Shown piece after piece: positions 12,431-23,700 of a stretch of DNA of 64,000 nucleotides. Below the pieces are notes generated by a model, which had not been told where the DNA came from, made no database searches, and was given only the letters and a program-made list of their open reading frames with translations. The position numbers were made by a program, and so were the translations under genes. Source of the DNA: Aristolochia californica (taxonomy: Eukaryota > Streptophyta > Magnoliopsida > Piperales > Aristolochiaceae); assembly GCA_029961685.1 (NCBI GenBank), contig JARWKL010000010.1, positions 11,305,931 to 11,369,930 on the forward strand, read 5' to 3'. Each line of letters begins with the position of its first letter. Within the stretch, counting starts at the first letter, position 1.

Positions 12431-14670
12431 CCTTTCCTATAAAATTCCTCCAAGCTTATTATTTGGGGCTGTACTAGTGGAATTTCCAGAACATGGATCA
12501 CAAAACCTTGGAGTTCATTTTTAGTGCCTAAAATAATTTTGAAATTTTTTTTTTTGATTCCTGAACTTTAAAATTTTCATTTGGTTATGCCTTATATCTT
12601 TTTTGTTTACGAGAAAAATGGGAGAGAGAAAAGTCAAGTTTGGATCTGAAAACAAATTTGAACATCTAAAATGGAAATGCACAAATGCTGAGAGAGAAAG
12701 TTCCAAAAAGTATCGGTGATTTTTTAAGGATTCGTAAAAAGTAGGTTGTTTGGCCCTGGTAAATCTCCAACCACTTGAGAATTTGATTTTTTCTACTCCT
12801 TGAAATTTTTGGATCATTTGGTCCACTTGCATCCTCAACATGTTTCTGGTATGCATATCCACCACACTTAAAGCATGTTAGGATCAGTTACAAGTCCCTT
12901 TCCTATAAAATTCCACCAAGCTTATTATTAGGGGCTGTACTAGTGGAATTTCCAAAACATGGATAACTAATCCTTGGAGTTCATTTTTATTGACTGAAAT
13001 AATTTTGAATTTTTTTTTTTGCATACATGAACTATCAAATTTTCATTTTCTTATGCCTTATATCTTTTTTCTTTACGAGAAAAATGGGAGAGTGAAAACT
13101 CTAGTTTGGATCTGAAGAAAAATTTGAACATCCAAAATGGAAATGCACCAATGCTGAGAGAGATAGTTCCAAAAAGTATCTGTGATTTTTTATGGATAGG
13201 CAAAAAGTCGGTTGTTTGGCCCTGGTAAATATCCTACCACTTTAGATTTTGATTTTTTCTACTCCTTGAAATTTTTGGATCATTAGGTCGACTTGCGTCC
13301 TCAACATGTTTCTAGCATGCAAATCCACCACACTTGAAGCATGTTTGGATCAGTTACAAGTCCGTTTCCAATAAAATTCCACCAAGCTTATTATTAGGGG
13401 CTGTACTAGTGGAATTTCCAGAGCATGGATCACAAAACCTTGGAGTTCATTTTTAGTGCTTGAAATATTTTTAAATTTTTTTTTGCATACGTGAACTCTA
13501 AAATTTTAATTTTGTTATGCCTTATATCTTTTTTGTTTACGAGAGAAATGGAAGAGTGAAAAATCAAGTTTGGAACTGAAAAAAAATTTGAACATCCAAA
13601 ATGAAAATGCAAAAATGTTGAGAGAGATAGTTCCAAAAAGTATCTGCGATTTTTTAAGGATTGGCAAAAAGTGGGTTGTTTGGCCCTGGTAAATCTCCAA
13701 CCACTTGAGAATTTGATGTTTTCTACTCCTTGAAATTTTTGTATCATTTGGTCCACGTGCATCCTCAACATGTTTCTGGTATGCATATCCACCACACTTA
13801 AAGCATGTTAGGATCAGTTACAAGTCCCTTTCCTATAAAATTCCACCAAGCTTATTATTAGGAGCTGTACTAGTGGAATTTCCAAAACATGGATAACAAA
13901 ACCTTGGAATTCATTTTTAGTGCCTGAAATAATTTTGAAATTTTTTTTTTGCATACATGAACTGTAAAATTTTCATTTTCTCATGCCTTATATCTTTTTT
14001 GTTTACGAGAAAAATGGGAGAGCGAAAACTCAAGTTTGGATCTGAAAACAAATTTGACATCCAAAATGGAAATGCACAAAGGCTGAGAGAGATAGTTCCA
14101 AAAAGTATCTGTGATTTTTTATGGATTGGCAAAATATGGGTTATTTGGCCCTTGTAAATATCCAACCACTTGAGAATTTGATTTTTTCTACTCCTTGAAA
14201 TTTTTGGATCATTAGGTCCACTTGCATCCTTAACATGTTTCTGGCACGCATATCCACCACACTTAAAGCATGTTAGGATCAGTTACAAGTCCCTTTCCTA
14301 TAAAATTCCACCAAGCTTTTTACTAGGGGCTGTACTAGTGGAATTTCTAGAACATGGATAACAAAACCTTGGAGTTCATTTTTAGTGCCTGAAATAATTT
14401 TTGGAATTTTTTTTATGCTTACATGAACTCGAAAATGGAAATGCACAAATGCTGATAGATATAATTCCAAAAAGTACCTGTGATCTTTTAAGGATTGGCA
14501 AAAAGTGGGTTGTTTGGCCCTGGTAAATCTCGAACCACTTGAGAAGTTGATTTTTTCTACTCCTTGAAATTTTTGGATCATTTGGTCCACTTCCATCCTC
14601 AACATGTTTCTGGTATGAATATCCACTACAATTAAAGCATGTGAGGATCAGTTACAAGTCCCTTTCCTAT
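12430..14670. repeat. Mixed monomers between the two three-monomer blocks
   Basis: Five monomers (anchors near 12526, 12992, 13458, 13922 and 14387). Those ending near 12,865, 13,795 and 14,626 share gtttctggtatg and tcatttggtccac, giving an alternating two-monomer pattern. The monomer near 13,458 has a partner near 17,549 (gtgaaaaatcaagtttgg, gcatacgtgaactct) at an offset of about 4.09 kb. No gene is visible. Confidence 0.75.
14424..14440. other. About 98 bp deletion inside a monomer
   Basis: The sequence passes directly from catgaactc to gaaaatggaaatgcac. The stretch that normally lies between them, including the CENP-B-box-like word and the tcaagtttggatctg segment, is absent. The interval between anchors 14,387 and 14,757 is only about 370 bp. 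This is the largest internal deletion I found. Confidence 0.9.
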
Positions 14671-15710
14671 AAAACTCCACCAAGCTTATTGTTAGGGGTT
14701 GTACTAGCAGAATTTCCAAAACAAGGATAACAAACTCTTGGAGTTCATTTTTAGTGCTTGAAATAATTTTGAAATTTTTTTTTTTTGCATACATGAACTC
14801 TAAAATTTTCATTTTGTTATGCTTTATATCTTTTTTTGTTTAAGAGAAAACTGGGAGAGTGAAAACTCAAGTTTGGATCTGAAAACAAATTTCAACATCC
14901 AAAATGGAAATGCAAAAATGCTGAGAGAGATAGTTCCAAAAAGCATCTGTGATTTTTTAAGGATAGGCAAAAAGTGTGTTGTTTGGCCCTGGTAAATATC
15001 CAACCACTTGAGAATTTTATTTTTTCTACTCCTTAAAATTTTTGGATCATTAGGTCCACTTGCATCCTTAACATGTTTGTGGCACGCATATCCACCACAC
15101 TTAAAGCATGTTAGGATCAGTTACAAGTCCCTTTCCTATAAAATTCCACCAAGCTTATTACTAGGGGCTGAACTCGTGGAATTTCCAGAACAAGAAAAAC
15201 AAAACCTTGGAGTTCATTTTTAGAGCCTGAAATAATTTTGAAATTTTTTTTTTTGCTTACATGAACTCTTAAATTTTCATTTTTATATCCCTTATATCTT
15301 TTTTGATTACGAGAAAAATGGGAGAGTGAAAACTCAAGTTTGCATATGAAAACAAATTTGAACATCCAAAATGGAAATGCACAAATGCTGCAAGAGAGAG
15401 TTCCAAAAAGTATCTGTAATTTTTTAAGGATTAGTAAAAAGTGGGTTGTTTGGCCCTTGTAAATATCCAACCACTTGAGAATTTGATTTTTTCTACTCCT
15501 TGAAATTTTTGGATCATTAGGTCCACTTGCATCCTACACATGTTTCTGGCATGCACATCCACCACAATTAAAGCATGTAAGGATCAATTACAAGTCCCTT
15601 TCCTATAAAATTCCACCAAGCTTATTACTAGGGGTTGTACTAGTGGAATTTCCTGAACATGGATAAAAAAACTTTTGAGTTCATTTTTAGTGCCTAAAAT
15701 AATTTTGAAA

Positions 15711-15720
15711 TTTTTTTTTT
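15711..15720 (+). repeat. Length-variable T tract (example copy)
   Basis: A T run follows ataattttgaaa in nearly every monomer. Its length varies from about 6 to 16 (long examples near 27,766 and 55,224; interrupted forms near 31,499 and 45,447). It accounts for much of the 463-468 bp variation in spacing. Confidence 0.85.
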
Positions 15721-15772
15721 GCATACCTGAACTCTAAAATTTTCATTTTTTTATGCCTTATATCTTTTTTCT

Positions 15773-15789
15773 TTACGAGAAAAATGGGA
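15773..15789 (+). other. CENP-B-box-like 17 bp word (example copy)
   Basis: The word ttacgagaaaaatggga aligns with the mammalian CENP-B box core (nTTCGnnnnAnnCGGGn) at seven of nine core bases. The third base (a for T) and thirteenth base (t for C) mismatch. It occurs in most monomers, always in the same place. In an AT-rich unit a seven-of-nine match is expected about once per monomer by chance, so this is resemblance only. Confidence 0.35.
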
Positions 15790-15903
15790 GTGTGAAAACT
15801 CAAGTTTCGATCTGAAAAAAAATTTGAACATCCAAAATGGAAATGCACAAATGCTGAGAGAGATAGTTCCAAAAAGTATCTGTGATTTTTAAGGATAGGC
15901 AAA

Positions 15904-15941
15904 AAGTGGGTTGTTTGGCCCTGGTAAATATCCAACCACTT
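15904..15941. other. Conserved imperfect hairpin in the monomer (example copy)
   Basis: The arms aagtgggttg and caaccactt pair over nine bases with one bulged g, around a 19 nt spacer (tttggccctggtaaatatc). The arms occur in the great majority of monomers. In a minority they carry a substitution, such as aatatgggtta near 14,133. Confidence 0.6.
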
Positions 15942-16109
15942 GAGAATTTGATTTTTTCTACTCCTTCAAATTTTTGGATCATTAGGTCCACTTGCATCCT
16001 CAACATGTTTCTGGCATGCAAATCCACCACATTTAAAGCATGTTAGGATCAGTTACAAGTCCCTTTCCTATAAAAGTCCACCAAACTTATTTTTTGGGGC
16101 TGTTCTAGT

Positions 16110-17960
16110 GGAATTTCCAAAACCAGGATAACTAAACCTTGGAGTTCATTTTTAGTGCCTGAAATAATTTTGAATTTTTTTTTTTGCATACAAGAACTCT
16201 AAAATATTCATTTTCTTATGCCTTATATCATTTTTGTTTACGAGAAAAATGGGATAGTGAAAACTCAAATTTGGATTTGAAAACAAATTTGAACATCCAA
16301 AATGGAAATGCACAAATGGTGAGAGACATAGTTCCAAAAAGTATCTGTGATTTTTTAAGGATAGGCAAAAAGTGGGTTGTTTGGCCCTGGTATCCAACCA
16401 CTTGAGAATTTGATTTTTTCTCCTCCTTGAAATTTTTGGATCATTAGGTCCACTCACATCCTCAACATGTTTCTGGCATGTATATCCACCACACTTAAAG
16501 CATGTGAGGATCAGTTACAAGTCATTTTCCTATAAAATTCCACCAAGCTTATTACTAGGGGCGGTACTAGTGAAATTTCCAGAAAATGGATAACAAAACC
16601 TTGGAGTTCATTTTTAGTGCCTGAAAAATTTTGAATTTTTTTCTTGTGAACATGAACTTTAAAATTTTCATTTTGTTAAGCCTTATATCTTTTTTGTTTA
16701 CGAGAAAAATGGCAGAGTGAAAACTCAAGTTCGGATCTGGAAACAAATTTGAACACCCAAAATGGTAATGCTCAAATGCTGAGAGAGATAGTTCCAAAAA
16801 GTATCTGTGATTTTTTTCAGATAGGTAAAATGTGGGTTGTTTGGCCGTTGTAAATATCCAACCACTTGAGAATTTGGTTTTTTCTACTCCTTGAAATTTT
16901 TGGATCATTAGGTTCACTTGCATCCTACACATGTTTCTGGCATGCATATCCACCACACTTAAAGCATATTATGATCAGTTACAAGTCCCTTTCCTTTAAA
17001 ATTCCACCAAGCTTATTACTAGGGGCTGTATTAGTGGAATTTTAAGAACATGGATAAGAAAACTTTCGAGTTCATTTTAAGTGCCTGAAATAATTTGGAA
17101 ATTTTTTTTTTGCGTACATGAACTCTAAAATTTTCATTTTGTTATGCCTTATATCTTTTTTGTTTACGAGAAAAATGGGAGAGTGCAAACTCAAGTTTTG
17201 ATCTGAAAACAAATTTGAAGATCCACAATGGAAATGTACAAATGCTGAGAGAGATAGTTCAGAAAAGTATCTGTGATTTTTTAAGGATAGGCAAAAAGTG
17301 GGTTGTTTGGCCCTGGTAAATATCCAACCACTTGAGAATTTGATTTTTTCTACTCCTTGAAATTTTTGGATCAATTGGTCCACTTGCATCCTCAAAATGT
17401 TTCTGGCATGCAAATTCACCACACTTAAAGCATGCTAGGATCAGTTACAAGTCCCTTTCCTATAAAATTCCACCAAGCTTATCATTAGGGGCTGTACTAG
17501 TGCAATTTCGAGAACATGGATCACAAAACCTTGGAGTTCATTTTTAGGGCCTGAAATAATTTTAAATTTTTTTTGCATACGTGAACTCTAAAATTTTCAT
17601 TTTGTTATGCGTTATACCTTTTTTGTTTACGATAAAATTGGGAGAGTGAAAAATCAAGTTTGGTACTGAAAACAAATTTGAACATCCAAAATGGAAATGC
17701 ACAAATGCTGAGAGAGATAGTTCCAAAAAGTATCTGTGATTTTTTAAGGATCGGAAAAAAGTGGGTTGTTTGGCCTTGCTAAATCACCAACCACTTGAGA
17801 ATTTTATTTTTTCTACTCCTTGAAATTTTTGGATCATTTGGTCCACTTCCATCCTCAACATGTTTCTCGTATGCATTCCACCACACTTAAAGCATCTTAG
17901 GATCAGTTACAAGTCCCTTTCCTATAAAATTCCACTAAGTTTATTATTAGGGGTTGTACT
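16110..17960. repeat. Unphased satellite monomers
   Basis: Anchors near 16157, 16619, 17083 and 17549. The copy near 16,157 resembles the one near 12,992 (taactaa upstream, attttcttatgcc). The copy near 17,549 resembles the one near 13,458. No repeating order is visible within the block itself, and I see no gene. Confidence 0.75.
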
Positions 17961-19355
17961 AGTGGAATTTCCAAAACATGGACAACAAAATCCTGGAGTT
18001 CATTTTCAGTGCCTGAAATAATTTTGAAATTTTTTTTTTTGCATACTTGAACTCTAAAATTTTCATTTTGTTATGCCTTATATCTTTTTTGTTCACGAGA
18101 AAAATGGGAGAGTGAAAACTCAAGTTTGGATCTGAAAACAAATTGTAACATCCAAAAGGGAAATGCACAAATGCTGAGAGAGATTGTTCCAAAAAGTATC
18201 TGTGATTTTTAAGGATAGGTAAAAAGTGGTTTGTTTGGCCCTGGTAAATATCCAACCACTTGAGAATTTGATTTTTCCTATTCCTTGAAATTTTTGGATC
18301 ATTAGGTCCACTTGCATCCTCAACATGTTTCTGGCATGCATATTCACCACACTTAAAGCATGTTAGGATCAGTTACAAGTCCCTTTCCTATAAAATTCCA
18401 CCAAGTTTATTACTAGGGGCTGTACTAGTGGAATTTCCAAAACATGGATAACAAAACTTTGGATTTCATTTTTAGTTCCAGAAATAATTTTGAAATTTTA
18501 TTTTGCATACATGAACTTTAAAATTTTCATTTTGTTATGCCTTATATCTTTTCGGTTTACGAGAAAAAAGGGAGAATGAAAACTCAAGTTTGGATCTGAA
18601 AAAAAATTTGAACATCCAAAATGGAAATGCGCAAATACTTAGAGAGATAGTTCCAAAAAGTATCTGTGATTTTTTAAGGATTGGCGAAAAGTGGGATGTT
18701 TGGCCCGAGTAAATATCCAACAACTTGTGAATTTGATTTTGTCCTACTTCTTGAGATTTTTGGATCATTAGGTCCACTTGCAACCTCAACATGTTTCTGG
18801 CATCCAAATCCACCACACTTAAAGCATGTTAGGATCAGTTACAAGTCCCTTTCCTATAAAATTCCACCTGGCTTATTATTAGGGTTTGTACTAGTGGAAT
18901 TTTCAGAACATGGATAACAAAACCTTGGAGTTCATTTTTAGTACCTGAAATAATTTAGAAATATTTTTTTTCCATACATAAACTTTAAAATTTTCATTTT
19001 GTTATGACTTATATCTTTTTTCTTTACGAGAAAAATGGGAGATTGAAAACACAAGTTTGGATCTGAAAACAAATTTGAACATCCAAAATAGAAATGCACA
19101 AATTGTGAGAGAGATAGTTCCGAAAAGTATCTGTGATTTTTAAGGATTAGCAAAAAGTGGGTTGTTTGGCCCTGGTAAATATCCAACCACTTGAGAATTT
19201 GATTTTTTCTACTCCTTGAAATTTTTGGATCATTAGGTCCTCTTGTGTCCTCAACATGTTTCTGGCATGCACATCCACCACACTTAAAGAATGTTAGGAA
19301 CAGTTCGAAGTTCCTTTCATATAAAATTCCACCAAGCTTTATTATTAGGGGCTAT
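17960..19355. repeat. Trimer higher-order repeat, copy 1
   Basis: Anchors near 18011, 18477 and 18943. Each matches the copy 1,395-1,398 bp downstream. Diagnostic variants are aaattgtaacatcc (first monomer), ggatttcatttttagttcca (second) and gagattgaaaacacaagttt with ccgaaaagtatctg (third). Confidence 0.88.
18400..18930. repeat. Segment shared with 26,280-26,810 (17 monomers away)
   Basis: Both segments carry ggatttcatttttagttcca, ggttggcg-like ggattggcgaaaagtggg, ggcccgagtaaatatcc, cacttgcaacctcaac and cacctggcttattattaggg. The offset is about 7,878 bp, or 17 monomers. The match is clearly closer than that to neighbouring monomers. Confidence 0.8.
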
Positions 19356-20750
19356 TCTAGTGGAATTTCCAGAACGTGGGTAACCAAACCTTGGAGTTCA
19401 TTTTTGGTGCCTGAAATAATTTTGAAATTTTTTTTTGCATACATGAACTCTTAAATTTTCATTTTGTTATGCCTTATATCTTTTTTGTTTACGAGAAAAT
19501 TGGGAGAGTGAAAACTCAAGTTTGGATCTGAAAACAAATTGTAACATCCAAAATGGAAATGCACAAATACTGAGAGAGATTGTTCCAAAAAGTATCTGTG
19601 ATTTTTAAGGATAGGTAAAAAGTGGGTTGTTTGGCCCTGGTATTTATCCAACCACTTGACAATTTGATTTTTCCTATGCCTTGAAATTTTTGGATCATTA
19701 GGTCCACTTGCATCCTCAACATGTTTCTGGCATGCATATACACCACACTTAAAGCATGTTAGGATCAGTTACAAGTGCCTTTCCTATAAAATTCCACCAA
19801 GCTTTTACTAGGGCCTGTACTAGTCGAATTTCCAGAACATGGATAACAAAACTTTGGATTTCATTTTTTGTTCCAGAAATAATTTTGAAATTTTTTTTTG
19901 CATACATGAACTTTAAAATTTTCATTTCGTTATGCCTTATATCTTTTTTGTTTAAGAGAAAAATGGGAGACTGAAAACTCAAGTTTGGATCTGAAAACTA
20001 ATTTGAACATCCAAAATGAAAATGCACAAATGCTGGGAGAGATAGTTCCAAAAAGTATCTGTGATTTTTTATGGACAGGCAAAAAGTGGGTTGTTTGGCC
20101 CTGGTAAATATCCAACCACTTGAGAATTTGATTTTTTCTGCTCCTTTGAAATTTTTGGATCATTAGGTCCACTTGCATCCTCAAAATGTTTCTGGGATGC
20201 ATATCCACCACACTTAAAGCATGTTAGGATTAGTTAGAAGTCCCTTTCTTATAAAATTCCACCAAGCTTATTATTGGGGGCTATACTAGTGGAATTTCCA
20301 GAACATGGATAACGAAACCTTGGAGTTCATTTTTAGTGCCTGAAATAGTTTTGAAATTTTTTTTTGCATACATGAACTCTAAAATTTTCTTTTTGTTATG
20401 CCTTATATCTTTTTTTTTTATGAGAAAAATGGGAGATTGAAAACACAAGTTTGGATCTGAAAAGAAATTTGAACATCCAAAATAGAAATGCACAAATGTT
20501 GAGAGAGATAGTTCCGAAAAGTATCTGTGATTTTTAAGGATTGGCAAAAAGTGGGTTGTTTGGCCCTGGTAAATATCCAACCACTTGAGAATTTGATTTT
20601 TTCTACTCCTTGAAATTTTTGGATCATTAGGTCCTCTTGCGTCCTCAACATGTTTCTGGTATGCATATCCACCTCACTTAAAGCATGTTAGTATCAGTTA
20701 CAAGTCCTTTTCCTATAAAATTCTACCAGGCCTATTATTTGGGGTTGTAC
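19355..20750. repeat. Trimer higher-order repeat, copy 2
   Basis: Anchors near 19409, 19872 and 20338, matching copy 1 monomer by monomer. The next monomer, near 20,802, does not continue the pattern, so the trimer is present only twice. Confidence 0.88.
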
Positions 20751-23700
20751 TAGTGGAATTTCCAGATCATGGATAACAAAACCTTGGAGTTCATTTTTAG
20801 TGCCTGAAATAATTTTGAAATTTTTTTTTGCATACATGAACTATAAAATTTCCATGTTATTATGCCTTATATTTTTTTGTTTATGAGAAAATTGGGAGAG
20901 TGAAAACTCAAGTTTGGATCTGAAAAACAATTTGACCATCCAAAATGGAAATGCACAAATGTTGAGAGAGATAGTTCCAAAAAGTATCTGTGATTTTAAG
21001 GATAGGCAAAAAGTGGGTTGTTTGGCCCTGGTAAATCCAACAACTTGAGATTTTGATTTTTTCTACTCCTTGAAATTTTTGGATCATTAGGTCCATTGGC
21101 GTCCTCAACATGTTTCTGGGATGCATATCCACCACACTTAAAGCATGTGAGGATCAGTTACAAGTCCCTTTCGTATAAAATTCCACCATTTATTATTAGG
21201 GGCAGTACTCGTGGAATTTCAAAAGCATGGATAACAAAACATTGGATTTCATTTTTAGTGCCTGAAATAATTTTGAATTTTTTTTTTTTGCATACAGATC
21301 TATAAAATTTTCCTTTTGTTATCCCTTATATCTTTATTGTTTACGAGAAAACTGGGAGAGTGAAAACTCAAGTTTGGATCTGATAACAAATTTGAACATC
21401 CAAAATGGAAATGCACAAATGCAGAGAGAGATAGTTCGAAAAAGTATCTGTGATTTTTTAAGGATAGGGTAAAAGTTGGTTGTTTGGCCCTCGTAAATAT
21501 CCAACCACTTGAGAATTTGATTTTTTCTACTCCTTGAAAATTTTGGATCAATAGGTCCACTTGCATCCTCAACATGTTTCAGGTATGCATATCCACCACA
21601 CTTAAAGCATGTTAGGATCAGTTACAAGTCCCTTTCCTATAAAATTCCTCCAAGCTTATTGTTAGGGGCTGTACTAGTTGAATTTCCAGAACATGGATAA
21701 TAAAACCTTGGGGTTCATTTTAATTGCCTGAAATAATTTTGAAATTTTTTTTTTGCACACATAAACTCTAAAATTTTCATTTTGTTATTCCTTATATCTT
21801 TTTTTTTACGAGAAAAATGGGAGAGTGAAAACTCAAGTTCGGATCTGAAAACAAATTTGAACATCCTAAATGGAAATGCACAAATACTGAGAGAGGTAGT
21901 TCCAAAAAGTATCTGTGATTTTTTAAGGATTGGCAAAAAGAGGGTTGTTTGGCCCGGGTAAATATTCAACAACTTGAGAATTTGATTTTTTCTACTTCTT
22001 GAAATTTTTGGATCATTAGGTCCACTTGCATCCTCAACATGTTTCTGGTATGCAAATCCACCACACTTATACATGTTAGGATCAGTTAGAAGTCCCTTTC
22101 CTATAAAATTCCACCTAGTTTATTCCTAGGGGTTGTACTAGTGGAATTTCAAGAACATGGATAACAAAACCTTGGAGTTCATTTTTAGTGCCTGAAATAA
22201 TTTTGAAATTTTTTTTTTGCATACATGAACTCTAAAATTTTTATTTTGTTATGCGTTATATCTTTTTTGTTTACTAGAAAATTGGGAGACTGAAAACTCA
22301 AGTTTGGATCTGAAAACAACTTTGAACATCCAAAATGGAAATGCACAAATGCTGAGAGAGATAATTCCAACAAGTATCTGTGATTTTTTAACGATACGCA
22401 AAAACTGGGTTGTTTGGGTCTCGTAAATATCCAACCACTTGAGAATTTTATTTTTTCTACTCCTTGAAATTTTTGGATCATTAGGTCCACTTGCATCCTC
22501 AAAATGTTTCTGGCATGGATATCCACCACACTTAAAGAATGTTAGGATCAGTTAGAAGTCCCTTTCCTATAAAATTCTACCAAGCTTATTATTCGGGGCT
22601 ATACTAGTGGAATTTCCAGAACATGGAAAACAAAGCCTTGGAGTTCATTTTTAGTGCCTGAAATAGTTTTGAAATTTTTTTTTTTGCATAAATGAACTCA
22701 AAAATTTACATTTTGTTATGCCTTATATCTTTTTTTTTTTTACGAGAAAAATGGGAGATTGAAAACTCAAGTTTGGATCTGAAAAAAAATTTGAATATAC
22801 AAATTAGAAATGCACAAATGCTGAGGAAGATAGTTCCAAAAAGTATCTGTGATTTTTAAGGATAGGCAAAAAGTGGGTTGTTTGGCCCTGGTAAATATCC
22901 AACCACTTGAGAATTTTATTTTTTCTACTCCTTGAAATTTTTGGATCATTATGTCTGCTTGCGTCCTCAACATGTTTCTGGCTTGCATATCCTCCACACT
23001 TAAAGTATGTTAGGATCAGTTCCAAGTCCCTTTCCTATCAAATTCCACCAAGCCTTATTATTAGGGGCTATACTAGTGGAATTTCCAAAACATGGATAAC
23101 AAAACCTTGGAGTTCATATTTAGTGCTTGAAATAATTTTGAATTTTTTTTTTTTGCATACATGAACTCTAAAATTTTCATTTTGTTATGCCTAATATCTA
23201 TTTTGTTTAGGAAAAAATTGCGAGAGTGAAAACTCAAGTTTGGATCTGAAAACAAATTTGAACATCCAAAATGGAAATGCACGAATGCTGAGAAAGATAG
23301 TTCCAAAAAGTATCTGTGATTTTTAAGGATAGGCAAAAAGTGGGTTGTTTGGCCCTGGTAAATATTCAACCTTTTGAGAATTTGATCTATTCTAGTCTTT
23401 GAAATTTTTGGATCGTTATGTCCACTTGCATCCTCAACATGTTTTTGGCATGTAAATCCACCACACTTATAGCATGTTAGGATCAGTTACAAGTCCCTTT
23501 CCTATAAAATTCCACCAAGCTGATTACTAGGGGTTGTACTAGTGGAATTTCCAGAACATGGATAACAAAAGTTTTGAGTTTATATTTAGTGCCAGAAATA
23601 ATTTTGAAATTTTTTTTGTGTACTTGAACTCTAAAATTTTCATTTTGTTATGCCTTATATCTTTGTGGTTTACGAGAAAAATGGGAGAGTGAAAACTCAA

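Larger units (their letters stand above)
15618..16082 (+). repeat. Representative satellite monomer (HindIII-site frame)
   Basis: This copy illustrates the unit. HindIII aagctt is at 15618-15623 and SpeI actagt at 15639-15644. The anchor word starts near 15692 (here gcctaaaat). A run of ten T lies at 15711-15720. The CENP-B-box-like word is at 15773-15789, with its CpG at 15776-15777. The hairpin arms are aagtgggttg (15904-15913) and caaccactt (15933-15941). The following copy has lost HindIII (aaactt). Most monomers keep HindIII, so a HindIII digest should give a ladder of about 465 bp. Copies differ by substitutions, T-tract length and a few short indels. Confidence 0.9.
14670..16110. repeat. 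Three-monomer block, second copy (3.63 kb duplication)
   Basis: Partner of the block at 11,040-12,430, with anchors near 14757, 15222 and 15692. Similarity weakens beyond about 16,110, though both copies share tttggggctgt just downstream (near 12,460 and 16,092). The original spacing would have been eight monomers, reduced by the 98 bp deletion near 14,430. Confidence 0.8.

Noticed and set aside
15711..15720. T tract as a Pol III terminator or intrinsic terminator
   Set aside because: There is no gene upstream and no GC-rich stem before the T run. The tract is a variable part of the satellite unit.
15773..15789. True CENP-B box
   Set aside because: Two core bases mismatch in the consensus, and the number of matches is near chance expectation. 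I kept it only as a resemblance and as a finding to test.
15541..15941. Hidden shorter period (about 155 bp, a third of the monomer)
   Set aside because: I saw only weak likeness between thirds of the unit, such as gaaattttt and atttggatc-like words, which AT-richness can explain. A self-alignment of the consensus would settle it.
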